A stretch of 13,209 nt of DNA from CAYMRB01 sp964392615 (GTDB taxonomy: Bacteria; Planctomycetota; UBA8108): NCBI GenBank assembly GCA_964392615.1, contig CAYMRB010000287.1:1-13209 (forward strand), read 5' to 3'. The position numbers and the translations under genes are program-made. Numbering within the stretch: the first letter of the stretch is position 1; the number at the start of each line of letters is the position of its first letter. The notes below the pieces were generated by a model. It searched no databases, was not told the origin of the DNA, and saw only the letters and a program-made list of their open reading frames with translations. This document shows positions 7,005 to 13,209 of this stretch, one piece after another.

Positions 7005-8720
7005 ATGGCGCTGAAGAAGTTTGACAAGCGGCTGAAAGGAATCCTGTCCCGGCGCAAGGTCGTCGATGAGGACATCCTCGGTCAGTGTCTGCAGAAGGCG
7101 GAGGAGGGTGAGGGCTCCCTCACGGAAGTCCTCGTTTCCGACGAGGTGATCTCCGAGCCGGATCTCCTGACGATCCTCAGCGAAGAGACCCATCTGCCTC
7201 CGGTCGACGTGTTCAACGTTCAGCCGGACGAGTCTCTGGTCACCCTGCTGCCGGAGAACCTCGCGAGTTACTACGGCGTGGTGCCGGTGGCGAAGCTGGG
7301 TGCGACCTTGACGCTCGCCGTCTCGAATCCGTTCGACATCCTTCAGCTCGACGACATCCAGATCGTCACCGGGTACGACATCCGTCCGGTCTTGTCGACC
7401 GACGCGAGCATCAAGAAGGCGATTCCGGAGGTCTACAACCGGGGCAACAAGATGGTCGAGGAGCTCCTCGACAACATCGAAGACCCGGATGTCGAGGTCA
7501 AGGAGCAGGCGAAGGAAGAGGACGACATCACGGATATCTCGTCGGAGTCCGGTCAGGCTCCGGTCGTCAAGCTCGTCAACGTGATCGTGATCCAGGGGAT
7601 CCAGAAGAAGGCGAGTGATATCCACATCGAGCCGCTCGAGAAATCGGTGCGCGTGCGGTACCGAATCGACGGCGTCTGTCACGAAGCGCTGACCCCGCCG
7701 AAGAAGATGCAGGGTGCTCTGGTCAGCCGCATCAAGATCATGTCCGGCCTGGACATCGCGGAGAAGCGGAAGCCCCAGGACGGCAAGTTCCAGCTGCGGA
7801 TCGACGGACGTCGCATCGATTTCCGTGTGTCGACACTGCCCCTGGTGCACGGCGAGAAGGTCGTCCTTCGTATCCTCGACTCGTCGAACCTCAGTCTCAA
7901 CCTGGCGGCGCTCGGTTTCGAAGAGCGGGCACTGGAAGATATCAAGGAAGCGATCAGCAAGCCGTATGGCATGCTGCTCGTCACCGGGCCGACAGGTAGT
8001 GGAAAGTCGACGACGCTGTACTCGGCCATTCGCGAGGTCCTGCGCGTCGAGGACAACATCGTCACGGTCGAGGACCCGGTCGAGTACCAGCTCGAGGGCG
8101 TGAACCAGGTGCAGGTGAACGCGAAGGCCGGACTGACCTTCGCGGCAGCCTTGCGCTCCATCCTGCGTCAGGACCCGGATACGGTTCTGCTGGGAGAGAT
8201 TCGCGATTTGGAGACTGTCGAGATCGCGGTCAAGGCGGCCTTGACGGGCCACTTGGTGTTCTCGACGCTGCATACAAACGACGCGCCGTCGACCATCACT
8301 CGTATGGTCGACATGGGAGTCGATCCGTTCCTGGTCGCGTCGGCCGTCGCCTGCGTGTGCGCGCAGAGGCTGTCGAGAAAGCTCTGCGACGAGTGCAAGC
8401 GGCCGTCACAGGTCGTGCCGCCGCCCGATTACCTTCTGAAGCTCGGAATGCGCGAGGAGGAGCTGGACGGGCTCAGCCTCTACGAGCCGGTCGGGTGTCA
8501 GCGCTGCTCACAGGGATACAAGGGTCGCTTCGCACTGCTCGAGACGATGCCGGTGACGACCGAGTTGCAGCGCGTCATCATCAGCGGCGGGTCGGCGATC
8601 GACATCAAGGACCAGGCGGTCAAGGAAGACATGATCACGCTGCGCCGTTGCGGGCTGTTGAACATGGCGCGAGGCAAGACGACGCTGGAGGAACTCCTGC
8701 GAGTCACCGTCGACGACTGA
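7005..8720 (+). CDS. pilB: Type IV pilus assembly ATPase PilB (GspE family)
   Basis: Cytoplasmic hexameric ATPase that powers pilin polymerisation. The 571 residues comprise an N-terminal MshEN/GspE-N type region (about 1-145), an acidic connector (about 150-182), the N2 domain with ASDIHIEPLE (203-212), Walker A GPTGSGKST (328-336), Asp box around NIVTVEDPVEY (351-361), Walker B TVLLGEIRD (393-401), His box HLVFSTLH (416-423), and a four-Cys zinc site C461-x2-C464 and C498-x2-C501. The zinc site and length distinguish it from PilT. Some MshEN domains bind cyclic di-GMP through two RLGxxL-type repeats. Here the first (RLKGILSRRKVV) and second (GSLTEVLVSDEVIS) are diverged, so that role is uncertain. 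A ggggag stretch (6987-6992) lies 12 nt before the ATG, a rather long spacing. Confidence 0.96.
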   Translation: MALKKFDKRLKGILSRRKVVDEDILGQCLQKAEEGEGSLTEVLVSDEVISEPDLLTILSEETHLPPVDVFNVQPDESLVTLLPENLASYYGVVPVAKLGATLTLAVSNPFDILQLDDIQIVTGYDIRPVLSTDASIKKAIPEVYNRGNKMVEELLDNIEDPDVEVKEQAKEEDDITDISSESGQAPVVKLVNVIVIQGIQKKASDIHIEPLEKSVRVRYRIDGVCHEALTPPKKMQGALVSRIKIMSGLDIAEKRKPQDGKFQLRIDGRRIDFRVSTLPLVHGEKVVLRILDSSNLSLNLAALGFEERALEDIKEAISKPYGMLLVTGPTGSGKSTTLYSAIREVLRVEDNIVTVEDPVEYQLEGVNQVQVNAKAGLTFAAALRSILRQDPDTVLLGEIRDLETVEIAVKAALTGHLVFSTLHTNDAPSTITRMVDMGVDPFLVASAVACVCAQRLSRKLCDECKRPSQVVPPPDYLLKLGMREEELDGLSLYEPVGCQRCSQGYKGRFALLETMPVTTELQRVIISGGSAIDIKDQAVKEDMITLRRCGLLNMARGKTTLEELLRVTVDD

Positions 8721-8730
8721 TTCGCCGTTT

Positions 8731-8756
8731 GCGGAGATCGGAATCGCCGACTCCGC
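8731..8756 (+). other. Stem-loop in the pilB-pilC gap
   Basis: gcggag (8731-8736) plus tcgg (8738-8741) pairs with ccga (8747-8750) plus ctccgc (8751-8756). This gives ten base pairs with a single bulged A at 8737 and a 5-nt loop. It starts 11 nt after the pilB stop codon and has no T-tract. It may be a processing or attenuation element within the pil operon, or a weak terminator. Confidence 0.5.
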
Positions 8757-8829
8757 TGCGAGGGGAATGATCGGGGGCCCGGGGTAGATGGGGCTCGACT
8801 CTTTCGAATAGGACTGTCGGAGGGAATCG

Positions 8830-10146
8830 ATGGCAGCGAAGGTCTTTTCTTACAAGGCGAAGCAGGCCGGGGGACAGACGACGTCGGGTACCGTTCAGGC
8901 GGAATCCGAGCAGCAGGCCGTCGGCGAGCTTCGTCGGCAAGGCCTGACCGTCATCGCGATGTCCCAGAAACGCGGCGTTCGCGGCGGCGCCCGTGGGGGA
9001 GCGAAGGCCGCCGGTCGCCCGAAGGCGAGCAAGAAAGGCGCTGCCAAGGGCGGCGGCTTCTTCTCGCTGAGCATCGGGAACAAGGCCGTCGTGAGTCCCG
9101 ACAAGGCACGGGTGAAAGACCAGGACATGGTCGTCTTCACCCGGCAGCTCGCGACGATGATCAGCTCCGGTATTCCGCTGGTCGAGTCGATCGAGATCCT
9201 TGCCGAGCAGACGTCGAACGGAGGGTTCCGAGCGGTTCTCGAGGCGGTCTCCGCCGATGTTCGTGCCGGAAAAGACCTCTCGAATGCTCTGGCCGAGCAT
9301 CCCAGGTTGTTCCCGGACATCTACATCAACATGATCCGGGCCGGCGAGGCCAGCGGTCAGCTGGATACCGTCCTCGACCGACTCGCCGAGTACCAGGAGG
9401 CGTCCGCCGCACTGAAGAGCGAGATCAAGTCGGCGATGACCTACCCGGTCGTGTCGTTGGTCTTGGTCCTCGGCATCACGTTCTTCCTGCTGGTCTTCAT
9501 CATTCCGAAGTTCCAGACCATGTTCATGTCGATGAGCGTCGATTTGCCGGCGATCACGACATACCTGCTCGCGCTGAGTCACTTCCTGAAGAACAACCTG
9601 CTGATCTGGGGGCCGGCTCTCGTCGCCCTCGTCGTCGGAGTCGTGTTGTACTTCAAGTCGTCGAGCGGCGCGGTGGTGAAGGACTGGATCCTGCTGCACA
9701 TGCCGGTGTTCGGGCCGCTGTTCCGCAAGGTCGCCATCTCGCGGTTCAGCCGGACCTTCTCCACGTTGATCCAGAGCGGTGTGCCGATTCTCGGCGCGCT
9801 GGAGATCGTCGCGCAGACTTGCGGCAATCGACTGGTCTCCGCAGCAATCGCGAAGGCGAGTGATAGCGTGCGTCAGGGAGAGACCCTGGGTGAGCCTCTC
9901 GCGCAGACGGGCGTGTTCCCGCCCATGGTCACGAGGATGATCGCGATCGGTGAGAAGACCGGTGCTCTCGAGAGCTTGCTCGAGAAGATCGCCGACTTCT
10001 ACGATCAGCAAGTCAAGACCACGGTCGACGGACTGACGTCTTTGATCGAGCCCATGATGATCGCCATCATGGGTTTCCTCGTCGGAGGTATGGTCATGGC
10101 GATCTTCCTGCCGATCTTCAAGATGGTCGGAAGTATGGGGCAGTAA
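8830..10146 (+). CDS. pilC: Type IV pilus inner-membrane platform protein PilC (GspF family)
   Basis: Polytopic inner-membrane protein on which PilB and PilT act during pilin insertion and removal. The 438 residues hold two T2SSF domains (about 100-226 and 303-428). The first has FTRQLATMISSGIPLVESIEIL and the second FSRTFSTLIQSGVPILGALEI, each followed by GExSGxL or GExTGAL. Membrane segments lie at about 207-226, 256-275 and 405-428. The N-terminal region (MAAKVFSYKAKQAGGQTTSGTV) is the usual small cytoplasmic part. It is joined to the first T2SSF domain by an unusual Gly/Ala/Lys/Arg-rich stretch (about 48-76). Start ATG has ggaggg (8819-8824) at 5 nt. A palindrome and a strong intrinsic terminator follow the stop codon. 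Confidence 0.96.
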   Translation: MAAKVFSYKAKQAGGQTTSGTVQAESEQQAVGELRRQGLTVIAMSQKRGVRGGARGGAKAAGRPKASKKGAAKGGGFFSLSIGNKAVVSPDKARVKDQDMVVFTRQLATMISSGIPLVESIEILAEQTSNGGFRAVLEAVSADVRAGKDLSNALAEHPRLFPDIYINMIRAGEASGQLDTVLDRLAEYQEASAALKSEIKSAMTYPVVSLVLVLGITFFLLVFIIPKFQTMFMSMSVDLPAITTYLLALSHFLKNNLLIWGPALVALVVGVVLYFKSSSGAVVKDWILLHMPVFGPLFRKVAISRFSRTFSTLIQSGVPILGALEIVAQTCGNRLVSAAIAKASDSVRQGETLGEPLAQTGVFPPMVTRMIAIGEKTGALESLLEKIADFYDQQVKTTVDGLTSLIEPMMIAIMGFLVGGMVMAIFLPIFKMVGSMGQ

Positions 10147-10160
10147 GCGGGCGAGCGAGG

Positions 10161-10178
10161 CGGGATCTCGAGATCCCG
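10161..10178. repeat. 18-bp perfect palindrome downstream of pilC
   Basis: cgggatctcgagatcccg is exactly self-complementary and centred 24 nt after the pilC stop codon. As RNA it would form a hairpin of about seven pairs with a four-base loop. As DNA it is a symmetric dyad that a dimeric regulator could bind. It lies 25 nt ahead of the intrinsic terminator and within 100 nt of the pilS start. Confidence 0.6.
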
Positions 10179-10203
10179 TCGCGGCATAGTGTGACAATCG
10201 AGA

Positions 10204-10236
10204 GGGGAATCCGGTGCATCCGGATTCCCCGTTTTT
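10204..10236 (+). terminator. Rho-independent terminator between pilC and pilS
   Basis: ggggaatccgg (10204-10214) pairs perfectly with ccggattcccc (10220-10230) around a 5-nt loop (tgcat), followed by g and a run of five T (10232-10236). This is a textbook intrinsic terminator. It ends 16 nt before the chosen pilS start codon, so it must limit read-through from pilTBC into pilSR. Confidence 0.92.
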
Positions 10237-10252
10237 CGTTGCGGAGACGTTT

Positions 10253-12028
10253 ATGTCCGGTGTCCCGTCCGACACCAAGTCCGGCCATCGACCCGGAGTG
10301 CCCGACTGCTCGAGCGGTGTGCTGTCCGACTCCGCCAGGCGGATGCGTCAGTACCTGGTCTTCAGGCTGCTGATCATCGTTGTCGGATTTCTGCTCGTCA
10401 CGATTCACGTGACCTACCTGTCGCCGGCTGACCGAGGTGACGCCAGCTATTGGCTGCTGACCGTCTTGACGGTCTATGCGACGCTCGCCACCGTATCGTT
10501 CCTGACGTTCCACCGCTGGGTGAACAGGACGTCTCGACACGGGCCGCAGGTCCTTGTCGACTTCGCGTTCCAGGCGCTCCTGATCTGGTCCACAGGCGGC
10601 GTGCTGAGCATCTTCATTCCCGTCCTGTTCGTCACGCTGGTGTCCGCGACGGCGGTCGCCAGCGCGCGCGGCTCGCTACTGCTCGCGACGCTGACGACGG
10701 TGTTCCTCAGCGGTACGACCGTTCTGTACGCGTTCGGAGTCATGCCGCCGACATCGAGCTGGTCGAGCTGGGTGTTCTCAGGAGACAGTTCGTCGTCGAT
10801 CGCGGCGTACCTCGTTATCAGCGTACTGGCGCTCTACGCCGTATCTCTGCTCGGTTCGAAGTTCTCGTCGGGTCTGCGCCGTATCGAGAACCTGCAGGAG
10901 GAAACCCTCGAGAACATGGGCGAGGGGCTGCTCGCGGTCGATCGCGAGGGGCGGGTGATCCTGCTCAACGGCGAGCTGCAGCGGATGCTCCGTCTGCCCA
11001 TGGTCCCGGTCGGGAAACGCAGGACCTTGAACGAGGTGCTTCGCGACAGCGAAGCTCTGCGCGCGTCTCCCCATGCACGCGACGAGCTGCTCGACGCGTT
11101 CCTCGCCGGGCGTCGACCGCGGCTCGAGGTCTCCGTTTCGGACGAGCGTGGGCACGCGAGGCCGCTCGAGGTCAAGGTGTCATCCGCGCATGGCGACACC
11201 GGGCCGCTTCGCTTCCGCGTCGGGCTGTTCTCCGATCTCTCGTTGCAGAGAGAAGTCGAGGACAAGCAGAAGCGGATCGAACGACTCGAAGAGCTACAGC
11301 GCATGGCATTGGGGCTGGCTCACGAGGTCCGCAATCCGCTGGCCTCGATTCGCGGCTGCGTGCAGGAGATCCACCGTGTCGCGGAGAGCGACTCCGCGCA
11401 GCGCCGATTCGCTCGCATCGTCATGGACGAGTCGGATCGGCTGGACAAGATCATCGAGGATTTCCAAGGATACGCTCGGCTGACGCCACCGACGATCGTC
11501 GAGGTCGATCTCGTCCAGGTCATCGATACCGCTGCGATGCTCGTGACGACGCGCGGCGAATTCGCCGGACGGAAGCTCGTGTGGACGCCGCCAACGGCGC
11601 CGCGGGTCGTTCTGGGCGACAAGAGTCGATTGGTGCAGGTCGTACTGAATCTGGGCATCAACGCTCTACAGGCCACCTCGGCCGAGCACGGTCGGGTCGG
11701 CTTCGAGATCGCGTCCTCGCTCGACAGTGCTATCGGCCCGACCTGGGAGATACGAGTCTGGGACAACGGGGAAGGAATAGCGGAGTCGGACGTCGGCAAG
11801 GTCGTGTCGCCGTTCTACACGACGAAGGACAGCGGCTCCGGCCTGGGACTGTCGATCGTCGACCGTATCGTGGAGGAACACCGGGGGCGTCTCGCCATCG
11901 GAGCTTCTTCGGAAGGTGGGGCGTTGATTCGAGTGCAGTTGCGGGCTGCCGATCGACGAGGACATCAGGGTGCGGGCACCGAATGCCTGCGAGACGAGAC
12001 CGTGGCGTCGGCCGCGGTGACCGTCTGA
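10253..12028 (+). CDS. pilS: Membrane sensor histidine kinase PilS
   Basis: Sensor kinase that phosphorylates PilR; in known systems PilS senses pilin levels in the inner membrane. The 591-aa protein has a hydrophilic N-terminus (1-32), about six membrane segments (about 35-56, 68-86, 99-116, 118-135, 141-163 and 181-201), a PAS-like domain (about 215-330, LENMGEGLLAVDREGRVILL), a HisKA domain with phospho-acceptor H357 in LAHEVRNPLASIRG, and an HATPase domain. The HATPase domain shows the N box NLGINALQA (466-474), G1 DNGEGI (504-509), the F box SPFYTTKD (519-526) and G2 GSGLGLS (528-534). A tail of about 28 residues without known motifs ends it. An upstream in-frame ATG at 10214 lies inside the terminator stem. 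ATG 10253 has ggag (10243-10246) 6 nt before it and is preferred. pilR follows after 45 nt. Confidence 0.92.
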   Translation: MSGVPSDTKSGHRPGVPDCSSGVLSDSARRMRQYLVFRLLIIVVGFLLVTIHVTYLSPADRGDASYWLLTVLTVYATLATVSFLTFHRWVNRTSRHGPQVLVDFAFQALLIWSTGGVLSIFIPVLFVTLVSATAVASARGSLLLATLTTVFLSGTTVLYAFGVMPPTSSWSSWVFSGDSSSSIAAYLVISVLALYAVSLLGSKFSSGLRRIENLQEETLENMGEGLLAVDREGRVILLNGELQRMLRLPMVPVGKRRTLNEVLRDSEALRASPHARDELLDAFLAGRRPRLEVSVSDERGHARPLEVKVSSAHGDTGPLRFRVGLFSDLSLQREVEDKQKRIERLEELQRMALGLAHEVRNPLASIRGCVQEIHRVAESDSAQRRFARIVMDESDRLDKIIEDFQGYARLTPPTIVEVDLVQVIDTAAMLVTTRGEFAGRKLVWTPPTAPRVVLGDKSRLVQVVLNLGINALQATSAEHGRVGFEIASSLDSAIGPTWEIRVWDNGEGIAESDVGKVVSPFYTTKDSGSGLGLSIVDRIVEEHRGRLAIGASSEGGALIRVQLRAADRRGHQGAGTECLRDETVASAAVTV

Positions 12029-12055
12029 GTGCGACCGTGCCGCGAACGGTCGCGC
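12029..12055 (+). other. Stem-loop in the pilS-pilR gap
   Basis: gcgaccgt (12031-12038) pairs perfectly with acggtcgc (12046-12053) around a 7-nt loop. A wobble pair and a G-C pair extend it to ten pairs (12029-12055). It starts directly after the pilS stop codon and ends 8 nt before the pilR Shine-Dalgarno sequence. There is no T-tract. It could set the PilS:PilR ratio by partial termination or by affecting translation. Confidence 0.5.
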
Positions 12056-12073
12056 CGAGGACTGGAGATTTCG

Positions 12074-13209
12074 ATGACTACGCGTGACGACCGGTGGATT
12101 CTCGTCTCCGACGATCAGGAGAGTGTTCGAGAGCTGCTGACGATCGTTCTGGAGGGCGAAGGGTACGGCGTCCTTCAGGCGAGCGACGGCCGTGAGGCGC
12201 TCGCGGTGTTCCGCGAAAACGCTCACCGACTCGACCTGATCATTCAGGACCTCAAGATGCCCGAGATGGATGGTGTGACTCTTCTGCGCCACTACACGCA
12301 GGAGGCGCCGGAGGTCCCGGTCATCATCATCACGGCGTTCTCGTCATGGGACAATGCGGTCGAGGCGATGCGCCTCGGCGCGTACGACTACATCCGGAAG
12401 CCCTTCGACACCGAGGGCATCCGGCTCGTCGTGAACCGCGCCGTCGAGCGACGTCAGGCGACCGACGGCGGCAAGTCGGGCGACGGGCCGAGCGGCCCTC
12501 GGGGCATGATCGGCAACCATCCGAGCATTCAGCAAGTGATCCGGATGGTGCGGCGGATCGCCCCTACCGACAGCACCGTGCTCATCCAGGGCGAGAGCGG
12601 TACCGGGAAGGAGCTCGTCGCTCGTGCCGTGCACGACCGGTCGCAGCGCCGAAACGAGGCGTTCGTGTCGGTGAACTGCAGCGCGTTCACGGAGTCGCTG
12701 CTCGAGAGCGAGCTCTTCGGTCACGTCAAGGGCGCGTTCACCGGGGCGGTCGGCGACAAGCTGGGCTTCTTCGAGGCGGCGAGCGGAGGCACGCTGTTCC
12801 TCGATGAGGTCGCGGTCATGAGCCTCAAGACGCAGGTGAAGCTGCTTCGCGTCCTCGAGGAGCGCAAAGTTTGCATGGTCGGCAGTACCGAGAACCGGCC
12901 GGTCGACGTGCGGATCATCGCCGCGACGAACAAGGACATGCTGACGGAGGTCGCGGAAGGGCGCTTTCGCGAGGACCTGTACTACCGCCTCAACGTCATT
13001 CCGCTGTGGCTGACACCGCTGCGCGATCGCAAGGACGACATTCCGCTGCTGGCCGGGTTCTTCCTCGCTCGCTACGCCCGGCAGATGAGCAAGGACGTCG
13101 TGGCGATCTCGGCTGCGGCGCGCGACGCGCTGTACCGGTATCACTGGCCCGGTAATGTTCGCGAGCTGGAGAACATGATTCAGCGTCAGGTCGCTCTGTG
13201 CGAGAGCAA
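12074..13209 (+). CDS. pilR: Sigma-54-dependent response regulator PilR (3' end beyond window)
   Basis: NtrC-family activator, partner of PilS, expected to activate sigma-54 transcription of pilin genes. The first 378 residues are present and the frame is open to the window end. The receiver domain (about 8-122) has the acidic pair D13/D14, phospho-acceptor D59 in QDLKMPEMDG, T87 and K109. After a Gly/Ser linker comes the AAA+ domain (from about 145) with Walker A GESGTGKE (173-180), the sigma-54-contacting loop GAFTGA (220-225), Walker B GGTLFLDE (238-245), and arginine-finger region GRFREDLYYRLNVIPL (296-311). HWPGNVRELEN (357-367) is also present. The C-terminal Fis-type DNA-binding helix-turn-helix lies outside the window. 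Start ATG has ggag (12064-12067) at 6 nt. All residues needed for phosphorylation and sigma-54 activation are intact. Naming it PilR rather than another NtrC-type regulator rests on its position after pilS. Confidence 0.92.
   Translation, partial: MTTRDDRWILVSDDQESVRELLTIVLEGEGYGVLQASDGREALAVFRENAHRLDLIIQDLKMPEMDGVTLLRHYTQEAPEVPVIIITAFSSWDNAVEAMRLGAYDYIRKPFDTEGIRLVVNRAVERRQATDGGKSGDGPSGPRGMIGNHPSIQQVIRMVRRIAPTDSTVLIQGESGTGKELVARAVHDRSQRRNEAFVSVNCSAFTESLLESELFGHVKGAFTGAVGDKLGFFEAASGGTLFLDEVAVMSLKTQVKLLRVLEERKVCMVGSTENRPVDVRIIAATNKDMLTEVAEGRFREDLYYRLNVIPLWLTPLRDRKDDIPLLAGFFLARYARQMSKDVVAISAAARDALYRYHWPGNVRELENMIQRQVALCES

Noticed and set aside
5427..8273. Very long minus-strand open frame (948 codons) antisense to pilT and pilB
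   Set aside because: Both sense-strand genes are unmistakable. The antisense translation is Arg/Asp/His/Leu-rich with no recognisable domain. High-GC third positions commonly open antisense frames.
10214..10252. Upstream ATG for pilS at 10214
   Set aside because: It lies at the inner end of the terminator stem and lacks a Shine-Dalgarno sequence, while ATG 10253 has ggag at 6 nt.
8704..10278. Minus-strand open frame of 524 codons antisense to pilC
   Set aside because: It overlaps all of pilC, has no motif, and its composition is that of a GC-driven shadow frame.

Overview
The window is high-GC bacterial chromosome, very probably from a metagenome-assembled or draft genome: it opens with a 48-base run of C and carries a gap of exactly 100 N. 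The organism is a Gram-negative-type diderm. It has lpxI (lipid A synthesis), an OmpA-type peptidoglycan-binding lipoprotein and a type IV pilus machine. The Lys/Pro-rich multi-PDZ protein and pil genes with a local PilS/PilR pair would suit Planctomycetota or a myxobacterial/deltaproteobacterial-type lineage. The sequence alone does not decide between them.

Layout. (1) 1-152: low-complexity contig end, then a tRNA-Leu(GAG) on the minus strand with its own candidate promoter. (2) 298-1188: lpxI. (3) 1189-1420: a leader with a candidate -10 box and overlapping, mutually exclusive hairpins, before a secreted four-PDZ protein (1421-3125) that is interrupted by the assembly gap at a 21-bp tandem repeat. 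(4) 3277-4449: prepilin peptidase (PilD/GspO family, A24). (5) 4450-4753: gene-free, with several nested or competing inverted repeats. (6) 4754-5452: OmpA-domain lipoprotein, closed by a 17-bp perfect stem-loop. (7) 5453-5897: gene-free upstream region of the pil cluster. (8) 5898-13209: pilT, pilB, pilC, pilS and pilR, all on the plus strand. pilR is cut by the window end.

How they fit together. PilD cleaves and methylates prepilins. PilB (extension ATPase) and PilT (retraction ATPase) drive the inner-membrane platform PilC. PilS (membrane histidine kinase) and PilR (sigma-54 activator) would set pilin transcription. The major pilin and the pilMNOPQ alignment/secretin genes are not in the window. 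A textbook rho-independent terminator separates pilTBC from pilSR and leaves only 16 nt before the pilS start, so sensor/regulator expression is probably partly uncoupled from the motor genes. Most gaps between genes carry a stable inverted repeat.

The coding content is recognisable and mostly conventional. I found no convincing new multi-gene system. The items that merit a second look are the non-coding structures, the unresolved repeat in the PDZ protein, and several domain-level oddities in PilD, PilC, PilB and the OmpA lipoprotein.
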